Made by a program: the position numbers and the translations under genes
The notes under the pieces: generated by a model
The model's input: the letters and a program-made list of their open reading frames with translations, nothing else
What the model was told of the DNA's origin: nothing
The model's database searches: none
Origin: Bdellovibrio sp.
GTDB taxonomy: Bacteria > Bdellovibrionota > Bacteriovoracia > Bacteriovoracales > Bacteriovoracaceae
Direction of reading: 5' to 3'
DNA: 60,006 nt
NCBI GenBank assembly: GCA_016187935.1
Contig: JACPIU010000041.1
Span: 1 to 60,006, forward strand
Shown here: positions 1 to 8,258 of the stretch, one piece after another
How the letters are laid out: every line of letters begins with the position of its first letter
How positions within the stretch are numbered: position 1 is the first letter of the stretch

Positions 1-143
1 AAATTATGATGTTTCATTGCGACCCTACGTCAGAACCCATGATGGCATCTTGTCGCTTGGACGTCCTGGCGCGTGAAGCACCGATTACAACTGTCACCAT
101 GGGGTACGGCACCGATTCGTTTCAAATGCAAAGATATGGATAA
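1..143 (+). CDS. C-terminal end of an unidentified protein (partial)
   Basis: One frame is open from the window edge to a TAA at 141-143, giving the last 46 or so residues of a protein that starts outside the window. The visible tail contains two cysteines and ends MGYGTDSFQMQRYG. I do not recognise the family; it does not look like the C-terminus of an RND adaptor protein, which might have been expected next to the efflux genes that follow. It lies on the same strand as the efflux operon but is separated from it by about 100 bases holding a promoter-like element, so it is probably a separate unit. A chance open frame of this length is possible. Confidence 0.45.
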   Translation, partial: IMMFHCDPTSEPMMASCRLDVLAREAPITTVTMGYGTDSFQMQRYG

Positions 144-186
144 ATGGGCGCTTTTTATGAAAAACCGACGGGAATTGTTTTTTTTG

Positions 187-225
187 TTGACGAAGTATTA
201 TAAAATAGTAATATTATTATATAAT
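187..225 (+). promoter_or_regulatory. Promoter and candidate ArsR operator before the efflux operon
   Basis: TTGACG at 187-192 and TAATAT at 209-214 are separated by 16 bases and form a plausible sigma-70 promoter. TATTATAAAAT (196-206) and TATTATATAAT (215-225) are near-direct repeats overlapping or flanking the -10 box, and the second contains the perfect palindrome ATTATATAAT (216-225). AT-rich palindromes over the core promoter are typical of ArsR-family operators, and an ArsR gene ends this operon, so autoregulation is inferred. Confidence 0.45.
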
Positions 226-250
226 GTTTAAATAAAACCAAAGGAGATCT

Positions 251-553
251 ATGTCAAATTCAAATCTTCAAGAAATGGGGTCGGGCAAAATAGAAAATTT
301 TGCAAAATCCAGAATGTCTGTCATGAGACAAGTGCTTTTAATTGCTGCTTCATTGGTCTTCTTGGCCTTTTTGGGAGCGCATTTTATTTATCCGGGCCTG
401 ATCTATTTGGCCTTGCTCGTTGGTGTTGGTCTTTTTCTTTACGGTTTGACTGGCGTGTGCCCGATGGCGCTTCTCCTTCAAAAAATGCCTTGGAATCGAC
501 AATCGGCCTGCCATCCCTCAGAGACACAGAAGGACCATTGCTGTCACTTATAG
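251..553 (+). CDS. DUF2892 (YgaP-type) inner membrane protein
   Basis: This 100-residue protein has two closely spaced hydrophobic segments (about residues 26-45 and 48-66) followed by GVCPMALLLQKMPWN, the signature of the DUF2892 family, which forms the membrane part of E. coli YgaP. YgaP itself also carries a rhodanese domain; that domain is absent here. The C-terminal tail has further cysteines (C86, C96, C97). An AAAGGAGA ribosome binding site sits just upstream of the ATG. The gene is 9 bases ahead of the TolC-like gene and in one operon with an RND pump and a YgaV/BigR-type repressor. The pairing of a YgaP-like protein with a YgaV-like regulator suggests a role in reactive-sulfur handling, but direct function is unknown. 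Confidence 0.8.
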   Translation: MSNSNLQEMGSGKIENFAKSRMSVMRQVLLIAASLVFLAFLGAHFIYPGLIYLALLVGVGLFLYGLTGVCPMALLLQKMPWNRQSACHPSETQKDHCCHL

Positions 554-562
554 GATCGAGTT

Positions 563-1858
563 ATGAAAAAGCTATTTTTTTTGATGCTTATATTGGATAT
601 CTCAGAGGTTTTTGCTCAGACTCGTGCCGTGAAAAATTTTGATGAGATTTGGCAAAGTTTCTATCAACAATCCTATTTGGTTCAAGAAGCAAGAGCTGAA
701 AAAGAAAGCTCTTCGTTTGCACTGGCGAGGGTCAAACGGCATTGGCTTCCAAGAGTCTATCTTTCAGGGCAAATACTCAGTAGCGATGATCCCGGGCAAG
801 TTTTTTATTATAATCTTGGCCAAAGGGCCATTATTCAGAGCGATTTTGTTCCATCAACTTTAAATAATCCAGACAGGGAATTCTATCAGGTAGGAATCAT
901 TGGTGTGCAACTGCCCCTCTATGAGGGAGGGAGTAAAATTGCCCAGGTTTCGATGATGGAAAGCATTTTTCATGCACGTGACCTAGAGATGGAAGCACGC
1001 AAAAGCAAAGAATATGCCGAACTCTCTAGGCAGTATGGTGAGATTCTCAGTTACAGTTACAGCATGAATAACTTGACCGGCCTGAAGGATGAATTACAGC
1101 AAGTCATGTCAAGCTATCAGGTAGGTGCAAAATCGAATCCCATTGGAAATTCAGGATTATTGGGGCTGAAAGCTGTTCACAACAGAATTGTTGGGCTCAA
1201 AACAAGATTTCTTATACAAATTGAGAGTCAAAAAAACTGGATATCTGAAAAAGCACAGATTGATGCAAATTGGGTCCCCAATCTGAATATGGATCTGAGT
1301 ACCTATTTAGAAAAAGGCCTTCATCGTGAAACTTTTAATCCTCAATCGAATGCCTTATCGGCCAATTTTTTGGAGGTGGATGCATCGGGAAAGATGAGAG
1401 AAGTGGAAAAGGCCAGATTTTTGCCTCGAATCGGACTTTTCGCCCAAAACAACTTATACAATGGCGCGCGAGATTTCCAGAATAGTCAAACCTTTGGGAT
1501 AAATCTCACCTGGGATCTCTTCAATTATGATTCTTATGGCAGAGTGGCAGAGGCCCAGGCGAAATTTAGCGCAGCAGAGGCAAAAGTCAGGGCCGCCAAA
1601 CAAGATGAGGTGATTGCTCGCCGGAATTTTTCCATTTCGAAAGTTATGTTAGAAGAAAATTTAGAACTCCTCTCCGATACTGAGAAACTCCTGCAGGAGC
1701 AAACCCGCAATGCCATGAAGCTTTTTAAATCAGGGGCCCTTTCTGCTCTCCAGCTATCAGAAGTGATTAATCGACGAGTTGATCTGATCGAAAATATATC
1801 AAACACTGAAAATAAATATTTGGAAGTTATGTCCAATCTCTATCTGATTCACCATTAA
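563..1858 (+). CDS. TolC-family outer membrane efflux protein
   Basis: The 431-residue product begins with a signal peptide ending near VFAQ and then shows the alternating helical and beta layout of the outer membrane efflux protein (OEP) family, with the two half repeats roughly at residues 40-210 and 250-425. Length is normal for the family. Such proteins form the trimeric outer membrane channel of RND pumps. It follows the DUF2892 gene by 9 bases and is followed 12 bases later by the RND permease, so co-transcription is clear. Identity at family level is by overall pattern rather than one diagnostic motif. No periplasmic adaptor gene lies between it and the pump. Confidence 0.85.
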   Translation: MKKLFFLMLILDISEVFAQTRAVKNFDEIWQSFYQQSYLVQEARAEKESSSFALARVKRHWLPRVYLSGQILSSDDPGQVFYYNLGQRAIIQSDFVPSTLNNPDREFYQVGIIGVQLPLYEGGSKIAQVSMMESIFHARDLEMEARKSKEYAELSRQYGEILSYSYSMNNLTGLKDELQQVMSSYQVGAKSNPIGNSGLLGLKAVHNRIVGLKTRFLIQIESQKNWISEKAQIDANWVPNLNMDLSTYLEKGLHRETFNPQSNALSANFLEVDASGKMREVEKARFLPRIGLFAQNNLYNGARDFQNSQTFGINLTWDLFNYDSYGRVAEAQAKFSAAEAKVRAAKQDEVIARRNFSISKVMLEENLELLSDTEKLLQEQTRNAMKLFKSGALSALQLSEVINRRVDLIENISNTENKYLEVMSNLYLIHH

Positions 1859-1870
1859 TGAAGGATTTGT

Positions 1871-4800
1871 ATGAGGCCACCTAAAATATCAAAAGGTTTT
1901 GCCGGCAGATTGGCGGAAGCTTTTGTTCAATCAAAACTTACACCAGTAACTATTTTTGTCGCTCTCTTGCTTGGCCTTGCCGCTGTCTATCTGACACCCA
2001 AGGAAGAGGAGCCACAGATTACTGTGCCTATGATTGATGTCATGATCCCTGCTCCGGGCATGGAAGCACGTGAGGTTGAAAGAAATATTACCGAACCAGT
2101 GGAGCGGGCCTTATGGGGATTGGATGGAGTGGAATATATTTATTCAATGACTCGTCCACATGCAAGTTTGGTAACAGTTCGTTTCAAAGTTAATGAAGCA
2201 ATCGGGCCTTCACTTGTAAAGGTTCACCATAAATTGATGTTACTGGGGGGAGAGCTTCCTTCGAATATCATGAAGCCTGAAGTGAAATCTTACAGTATCG
2301 ATGATGTGCCTTTTTTGGTGGTGACCTTTACCTCGAAACGACGCAGTGATTATGAATTAAGAAATTTAGTCGCCCCGTTGGCAAGACAGCTTTCCAGTAC
2401 GCCGGATCTTGCAAAAGTAGAACTCTTGGGGGGCGTGAAAAGGGCCATTCGTGTGATTAGTGATGCTCAGAAAATGGCCCAAAATTCGGTTACACTGGTG
2501 GATATCGAAACTGCCCTGAAAATGAACCATACTCTTTTGCCAGCGGGTACAAACTGGTCGGCGGAAAAAGTTTTAGATGTTGAAGTTGGCGGGAAACTGC
2601 ATTCGATGCAAGATATCAGCATGCTTCCCATTGGAAGTCGGGGAGGTCGGATAGTGAAGGTATCCGATGTCGCGCAAGTGGTGGACGGCCCGGAAGAGCG
2701 AACTCGTCTTTCAACCCTCTCTAGTAAGGACCAAGAAATCAAGGGAAGACAGGCGGTCACCATTAGTTTTTCCAAGAGACAGGGCACAAATGTTGTTGAT
2801 CTTGCGCAGACTATTTTGGCCCGACTTCAGGTCTCAAGAACTTCTCTCCCTGAAGATGTGGAGTTTACCATTATTCGTGATTATGGTGCCACCGCCAAAG
2901 AAAAATCACACGAACTCATTCAGCATTTAATTTTGGCCACCTTTTCCGTCACAATTCTGATTGCGCTTGCTATGGGAATGAGGGCCGCCCTTGTTGTCGC
3001 CATTGCCATTCCTGTTACACTGTCGTTGACTTTGGCGGTTTATTATTTCGCTGGTTATACACTCAACCGAGTGACTTTATTTGCCTTGATTTTTTCTATC
3101 GGTATTCTCGTGGATGATGCCATCGTGGTGGTTGAAAATATTGAACGTTACTTGAAGACTTATAAAAAACTTCCCATTATTCATGCCACTCTTCGGGCGG
3201 TGAGTGAAGTTGGTAATCCTACCATCTTGGCCACCATTACGGTTATTGCTGCCATCTTACCGATGGCCTTCGTCAGGGGACTCATGGGCCCCTATATGAG
3301 GCCTATTCCAGTGGGGGCAAGTTTGGCCATGATTCTTTCACTTTTCGTGGCCTTTATCGTCACACCATGGGCATCGGTGAAATTGTTAAAGCATTCTAAT
3401 CACGCCATGGAACTTGAAAATAATGGGCCGAAGACTTCCAGACTTGATCAGCTTTACGTTTGGCTGAGTGGCCATCTCTTGCGCAAAAAAGGTTGGGCCA
3501 TTTCCTTTACTCTTGCCATTGTGATTCTTTTTCTAGGGGCAACATGCATGATTGTGACCAAAGCTGTTAAAGTGAAAATGCTGCCCTTTGATAATAAAAG
3601 CGAATTTCAAATTACTCTCGATTATCCTGTAACAACTCCGCTTAGGCTCTCAAATGAGTGGTCGCAGGAACTCGCTTTAAAATTACTCAAACATTCCGAT
3701 GTGAAACGAATTCAGATATTCAGCGGAGAGGCCGCGCCCTTTTCCTTTTCCGGTATGGTCAAGCATACATTCTTGCGCAAGAGTGAATATATGAGTGATC
3801 TTCAGGTGATCCTGGCGGACAAGTCGGAGCGCAAGAAGTCCGGTCATGATATTATTAACGAATTGCGTCCCGTGATAACTGAATTCTCCAAAAACATAGG
3901 TGCCATTTCTAAAGTCCTTGAGATTCCTCCTGGCCCGCCAGTGATGGCCACTCTTGTGGCCGAAATTTATGCAAAGGATGTTGCATCGAGAAGGAAGGCC
4001 GGTGCAGAAATCTATCGTCTTTTTCAAAGTAGTCCGAGTGTTGTTGACCTTGATTACTCTTGGCGCGAATCTAGGCCACGTCTGATTATCCCTTATGACT
4101 ATGGTAAAGCGGCAATTTATGGAACTAAAGCGATTCAGAGTTGGAAATTGGGGCAGTTGATTTTTAGCGAATCCAAAGTGGCCACTTTGGATGATATGAC
4201 AACGCCGGAAGAGGTTGGGGTGATTCTCTCTCTTGATCAGAAAAGGCGTTCAGGAGATTCTCCTTTCAAGGGCCAAACTTTTCCCAGTTTTGAAGCAGGC
4301 GTCGTAAGTGCCGACAATGTTCTGGGACAAATACAGACCCTTAAAACAGAAACACTCTATAGAAAAAATCTGCAACCTGTCGAATATGTTTTAGCTGAAT
4401 TGGCCGGAGAGGAAGAATCTCCTGTCTATAATATTTTTAAATTTGAGTCGCACATACCTTATACCACCCAAACCTCCCAGAGTCCTTGGGGCCCCAATGA
4501 AACCATGATCAAATGGGATGGTGAGTGGTTTATCACTTATGAAGTGTTTAGAGATCTGGGAGCGGCCTTTTTAGTCGTCATGCTTTTCATTTATATTCTG
4601 GTGGTAGGATGGTTTAGAAGTTTCCTGGTCCCTTTTGTCATTATGGCACCCATTCCGATATCGCTCATCGGAATCATTCCTGGGCATTTCCTTACCGGAG
4701 CATATTTCACTGCGACTTCCATGATTGGCTTTATTGCAGGGGCCGGAATTATTGTCAGAAATTCTATTATTTTGGTGGATTTTATCGAGCATCAAATTAA

Positions 4801-5086
4801 AAATGGGCATAACCTGCAAGAGGCCGTTATAAGTGCCGGTATTTTACGCTTTCGGCCGATGCTCTTAACCGCGGCCGCGGTGGTGGTGGGCAGTTCAGTC
4901 ATGCTTTTTGATCCCATTTTCCAAGGACTGGCGGTGAGTCTTATCTTCGGTGAGATTGCCGCTACGTTTTTAAGTCGTTTTGCCGTACCGTTAGGATATT
5001 ATTGGTTGATTGGCAAAAAACGGCATGCTGAATTAAACAGACCTACTGAAAACCAAAATTGGGGAGAGGATGATGAAGCAGCTTGA
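1871..5086 (+). CDS. RND-superfamily efflux permease
   Basis: A 1071-residue inner membrane proton antiporter of the AcrB/HAE type. TM1 is at about residues 25-43, followed by the first large periplasmic loop, TM2-TM6 (about 350-520), TM7 (about 545-570), the second loop and TM8-TM12 (about 900-1050). TM4 carries GILVDDAIVVVENIE near residue 414, with the paired aspartates used for proton coupling in HAE-type pumps (heavy-metal CzcA pumps have a single aspartate at this place). The substrate cannot be deduced; the operon context with a thiol-type ArsR regulator suggests an electrophile or sulfur-related stress substrate. The 3' end overlaps the ArsR gene by 17 bases. No membrane-fusion adaptor is encoded in this operon, so it must come from elsewhere or precede the window. 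Confidence 0.93.
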   Translation: MRPPKISKGFAGRLAEAFVQSKLTPVTIFVALLLGLAAVYLTPKEEEPQITVPMIDVMIPAPGMEAREVERNITEPVERALWGLDGVEYIYSMTRPHASLVTVRFKVNEAIGPSLVKVHHKLMLLGGELPSNIMKPEVKSYSIDDVPFLVVTFTSKRRSDYELRNLVAPLARQLSSTPDLAKVELLGGVKRAIRVISDAQKMAQNSVTLVDIETALKMNHTLLPAGTNWSAEKVLDVEVGGKLHSMQDISMLPIGSRGGRIVKVSDVAQVVDGPEERTRLSTLSSKDQEIKGRQAVTISFSKRQGTNVVDLAQTILARLQVSRTSLPEDVEFTIIRDYGATAKEKSHELIQHLILATFSVTILIALAMGMRAALVVAIAIPVTLSLTLAVYYFAGYTLNRVTLFALIFSIGILVDDAIVVVENIERYLKTYKKLPIIHATLRAVSEVGNPTILATITVIAAILPMAFVRGLMGPYMRPIPVGASLAMILSLFVAFIVTPWASVKLLKHSNHAMELENNGPKTSRLDQLYVWLSGHLLRKKGWAISFTLAIVILFLGATCMIVTKAVKVKMLPFDNKSEFQITLDYPVTTPLRLSNEWSQELALKLLKHSDVKRIQIFSGEAAPFSFSGMVKHTFLRKSEYMSDLQVILADKSERKKSGHDIINELRPVITEFSKNIGAISKVLEIPPGPPVMATLVAEIYAKDVASRRKAGAEIYRLFQSSPSVVDLDYSWRESRPRLIIPYDYGKAAIYGTKAIQSWKLGQLIFSESKVATLDDMTTPEEVGVILSLDQKRRSGDSPFKGQTFPSFEAGVVSADNVLGQIQTLKTETLYRKNLQPVEYVLAELAGEEESPVYNIFKFESHIPYTTQTSQSPWGPNETMIKWDGEWFITYEVFRDLGAAFLVVMLFIYILVVGWFRSFLVPFVIMAPIPISLIGIIPGHFLTGAYFTATSMIGFIAGAGIIVRNSIILVDFIEHQIKNGHNLQEAVISAGILRFRPMLLTAAAVVVGSSVMLFDPIFQGLAVSLIFGEIAATFLSRFAVPLGYYWLIGKKRHAELNRPTENQNWGEDDEAA

Positions 5087-5369
5087 AATGATGAAAGGGC
5101 AATGTCTTGAAGTCTCCGCTATTTTGAAGGCCATGGCCCATCCTCAAAGGCTTATGATCATGTGTTATTTGGCCGACAGTGAAAAAACCGTCAGCGAATT
5201 GGTGGATCTTTGCAAGGTCTCTCAATCTCAGATGTCTCAATTTTTAAATCGCATGCACCGGGAAAAGCTTTTACAAGTCAGAAAGGAAGGACAGTTTTCT
5301 TATTATAGTATTGCAGAGAAAAAAATTATTAAGTTAATTCTCTCCATGCAGAAAATATTCTGTGAATAA
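5070..5369 (+). CDS. ArsR-family repressor, YgaV/BigR/SqrR-like
   Basis: A 99-residue winged-helix protein. The order HPQRLMIMC (helix 2, C32), SQSQMSQFLNRM (recognition helix), KEGQFSYYSI (wing) and a terminal IFCE (C98) follows E. coli YgaV closely. YgaV, BigR and SqrR use one cysteine in helix 2 and one in the last helix to form a disulfide or polysulfide bridge in response to reactive sulfur or oxidants; C32 and C98 occupy these places here, with C12 and C48 as extra cysteines. A GGGGAGAGG ribosome binding site sits inside the end of the RND gene, and the coding regions overlap by 17 bases. The gene probably represses its own operon through the AT-rich palindrome near the first promoter. 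Confidence 0.85.
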   Translation: MMKQLEMMKGQCLEVSAILKAMAHPQRLMIMCYLADSEKTVSELVDLCKVSQSQMSQFLNRMHREKLLQVRKEGQFSYYSIAEKKIIKLILSMQKIFCE

Positions 5370-5391
5370 GACCATCGCCCCTGAATTCTAA

Positions 5392-7536
5392 CTACTTCAT
5401 TAAGCAGGAAGCATCAGGTTTGCTTACAAGCTCACGCTTTAGATAGCTGATGCGTTTACCTGTAATGACCAAATCTGCTGTTAGACCGCATTTTCTGCCT
5501 TGCTCGACCAGCGAACGGAACAAGAATGGATTTGACCAAATTAATTCACCCAAATGGGCCAACGATTTGGCAAATTTCTTGGCCTCCTTCTGTTTGGCGC
5601 GAGTTGTCGCGGCCAGGAGCGAAAATTGGGCGGTCTTTTTTGCAATCTGTTTGGCAAAGGTCTTCACACAAATCTTTGTTGCAATAACGCTCAAGTTATC
5701 GCTGCCGACATTCCATGGACATATTCGATCCTGGTCAATCTGATCTTTAAAGTATTCCACCATGAGTTCATGCGCTCGAATCTGGACATCATTGGCGAAA
5801 TCCTCTTCATTTCCTTTTGCTAACAAGTAACGTAGGTACAGATCTGGATAAGTGAGGTTGAAGTTAACTTCGGTGTAAGCGAGTTTTTCTTTGTCAGCAA
5901 TCAAGACGTTTAAGAATTCGTCCAGTCCCGTTCTTCCTTTCAAATTGCGCAAATATTTTTGGAATTTCTTGGAAGTCCCGTGATCATCGTCGTATTTCCA
6001 GTTAAATTTAGCTTCCATGATTTTGGAAATTCGGCCCAGAGTTTGGTCTTGCGTTTCGGCCGTGCCACCCACAAAAACTTGGGAAACACTCTTATGGTGG
6101 GTTAGCATACGACTGGAGCTGGATTTTTGATAAATACCATATTCCATATCCGTGCTCAGACCATCTTGGTGATTGACGCGATAACTGTGCTCTAAAAAGA
6201 GTCCCTCACCCGCAGATAAACTGATAAAAGGAATTCCTAGAGTCAAGCGGCGTGAGTTGCCCACCAATTTCCGTTGAAGCGTTTCGGTTCTCTTGACCGC
6301 CCGTAGCGGCGAAAGATCAGCAACCTGCTCGGCCAATGTTAGGTCTCCTTTGAGCAAGGCCTCATAGGCGTTGCTACCGTCCTCGTCGGAAAGATCAATG
6401 ATGTAGTTAAAGCCTTCCGACATCTCCCTAATTTTGTTTTGTGAAAGCGCCAAAATGCCGATGCTAGTATACAGTGAACCACCCATCACTTTATCCGTGA
6501 AAATACTGGTTAAGACTTTATCATCACTCAGCCGTTCTACGTATGTTTTGAAATGGCCTTCAATGATCACCTTGCCGCCGATACCCAATCCATAAGCAGA
6601 AATTCCTGCACCGATAAACAGCCCGCCTTTTTGGTCAAGCAGGACCGATTCTCCCACTTGCAGCTCTTGGGCCTCGTTGGCCTTAAAGGGCACCCGCCGT
6701 TTCATGTCTTTGAGGGCCAATTCATCTGAGGCATAATTGGTGAACACCACTTTTGAACCGCCATAAGGGGCGATGCCAAGAGAGGCGCCCACGCCTGGAA
6801 CCGCCGTATGAGTCAATACTCCAGCAACACCTATGCCGAGATTGTAATCGATTTGTTTTACGACTTTAAATCCGTTGATGAAATTGTCCAATTCCAAAAT
6901 GGCCAATGTATCTGAGTCATTTGAATCCTTGAACAGTGAATTTTCTGTTCCTGTCATATTGTAGATGCGTGTTACTGAATCGATGTCTCCAAAGAGTAGC
7001 GGCACCAGTTTGAATTGAAATTTACCGCGGCCATTTTCAGAAGATTGAGTTCCACTTCCTTGATCTCCTGAACCCTGAGATCCACTGCCCTGGTCACCAG
7101 AACCTTGCGTTCCAGATCCTTGATTCCCAGAATCTTCACCACTACCATGGTTTCCTGAACCATGATTGCCATTGTCTCCATTATTACCTGAACCGTGGTT
7201 GCCATTATCACCATTATTACCTGAACCATGATTGCCATTATCGCCATGGTCATTTGAACCATGATTGCCGTTATCACAATTGTTATCCCCGCCAGCATTG
7301 CCCACTGGTTTGTCATTACCTTGATTGCCTGGGCCAGTATTTCCTATTCCATTGCCGTTATTACCTTCACCATGTTGACCGTTGCCAGCGCTGGATGAGT
7401 TGTTTTCCGAAGGAGTGGAGGAATTATTTCCTGAATTCCCATGTGTTCTGTCTTCGTTACCGGCAAAAGCAGTACCGTTCGTCGCTAAAGCGCATAAAAT
7501 TACCAGCGACAACATTCGACGAGAGAGAAAAGACAT
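5392..7536 (-). CDS. Secreted protein with Gly/Asn-rich repeat region
   Basis: About 714 residues. The start at 7536 is chosen because a GGAG box lies 7 bases upstream and the product then begins with a good signal peptide (MSFLSRRMLSLVILCALA, cleaved near AFA); an open frame 23 codons longer has no such support. Residues from about 30 to 165 are low complexity, built of NHGSGNNGDNG and GSGDQ-type units. The rest (about 170-714) is a soluble domain without a motif I recognise, containing several beta-rich stretches and two late cysteines near ICPWN and KICV. It converges with the ArsR gene. A surface or cell-wall role is a guess from the repeat linker; the function is unknown. Confidence 0.8.
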   Translation of the reverse strand: MSFLSRRMLSLVILCALATNGTAFAGNEDRTHGNSGNNSSTPSENNSSSAGNGQHGEGNNGNGIGNTGPGNQGNDKPVGNAGGDNNCDNGNHGSNDHGDNGNHGSGNNGDNGNHGSGNNGDNGNHGSGNHGSGEDSGNQGSGTQGSGDQGSGSQGSGDQGSGTQSSENGRGKFQFKLVPLLFGDIDSVTRIYNMTGTENSLFKDSNDSDTLAILELDNFINGFKVVKQIDYNLGIGVAGVLTHTAVPGVGASLGIAPYGGSKVVFTNYASDELALKDMKRRVPFKANEAQELQVGESVLLDQKGGLFIGAGISAYGLGIGGKVIIEGHFKTYVERLSDDKVLTSIFTDKVMGGSLYTSIGILALSQNKIREMSEGFNYIIDLSDEDGSNAYEALLKGDLTLAEQVADLSPLRAVKRTETLQRKLVGNSRRLTLGIPFISLSAGEGLFLEHSYRVNHQDGLSTDMEYGIYQKSSSSRMLTHHKSVSQVFVGGTAETQDQTLGRISKIMEAKFNWKYDDDHGTSKKFQKYLRNLKGRTGLDEFLNVLIADKEKLAYTEVNFNLTYPDLYLRYLLAKGNEEDFANDVQIRAHELMVEYFKDQIDQDRICPWNVGSDNLSVIATKICVKTFAKQIAKKTAQFSLLAATTRAKQKEAKKFAKSLAHLGELIWSNPFLFRSLVEQGRKCGLTADLVITGKRISYLKRELVSKPDASCLMK
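7154..7285 (-). repeat. 33-bp coding tandem repeat
   Basis: Units begin at 7154, 7187, 7220 and (degenerate) 7253, each 33 bases and each encoding an 11-residue GNNGDNGNHGS-type unit in the minus-strand gene. Flanking sequence from about 7040 to 7150 and 7286 to 7380 continues the low-complexity coding with shorter, less regular units. Such repeats can change number by slippage without breaking the frame. Confidence 0.8.
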
Positions 7537-7644
7537 ACCAATCTCCAGTATTAGGACCATTTTATTTGATTGCGTGCAGAGCAGTATCATGAAATTCTTA
7601 AACATGCATCGCTTTTATGTATTTTCTACTCAGTCTTAACTTAT

Positions 7645-7665
7645 TGAATAAGCAGGTCTTATTCA
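7645..7665. other. Short inverted repeat between divergent genes
   Basis: TGAATAAG (7645-7652) and CTTATTCA (7658-7665) form an 8-bp perfect inverted repeat with a 5-base loop, between the divergently transcribed repeat-protein gene and the acetyltransferase gene. It could be an operator or a weak hairpin; no T-tract follows. Confidence 0.3.
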
Positions 7666-7721
7666 GTATTCTAAAGTTGTTTTATACTTGTCTAAGAATA
7701 GAAGAATTGAACTGTATATTT

Positions 7722-8258
7722 ATGCGTCCTGAACTTTTCATACAAACACCCCGCCTGATCCTTCGAAGTTGGACTTTGGAAGATAGGGAGCTTATGAAAA
7801 TTCTCCCTACCGACCCAGGCATTAACACTTTTTGTGCTCCTGGGCAGTATGCCTATCGGGATGAAGCAGATTTAGATGTCAAGCTGGCTGAACGATTGTC
7901 ACTCTATCAACAAGATGGACTGGGAAAATTTATAATCGAACTTCAAGGGTCCCGTGAATTTGTGGGATTGTGTGGGGTAGGCCCATACCAATGGGATGGG
8001 CAAAAAATAAATGAATTAGGCTATAGACTGCGTCGTTCTTACTGGGGGCAAGGTTATGCCACTGAAGTGGCACAGGCAGTGCTCAGTTATGTTTTTAGAG
8101 AGATGAAACTCCCGGAAGTGCATGCTTTCGCTGATCCAAAAAACAGCGCTTCACTCAACATCATTAACAAACTTGGCTTTACCTTCCAAGGTAAGCTTTT
8201 GTATGACGGTATTCCTCATCACGTCTTTCAGTTGATTCGCAAAGATTGGAATTTCTAG
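7722..8258 (+). CDS. GNAT acetyltransferase, RimJ/RimL type
   Basis: The 178-residue product starts RPELFIQTPRLILRSW, the usual N-terminal strand of the Acetyltransf_3 group, and has the acetyl-CoA loop motif RSYWGQGYATE at about residues 104-114 followed by the ASLNIINKLGF helix typical of the family. The ATG at 7722 is preferred over upstream in-frame starts because homologues begin here; its ribosome binding site is weak. Members acetylate protein N-termini, antibiotics or small amines; the substrate here is unknown. Its stop codon overlaps that of the convergent helicase gene by 3-4 bases. Confidence 0.85.
   Translation: MRPELFIQTPRLILRSWTLEDRELMKILPTDPGINTFCAPGQYAYRDEADLDVKLAERLSLYQQDGLGKFIIELQGSREFVGLCGVGPYQWDGQKINELGYRLRRSYWGQGYATEVAQAVLSYVFREMKLPEVHAFADPKNSASLNIINKLGFTFQGKLLYDGIPHHVFQLIRKDWNF

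Noticed and set aside
7154-7285. Regularly spaced repeats that could be taken for a CRISPR array
   Set aside because: The unit is 33 bases with no spacers, stays in frame and encodes an 11-residue repeat of the minus-strand secreted protein.
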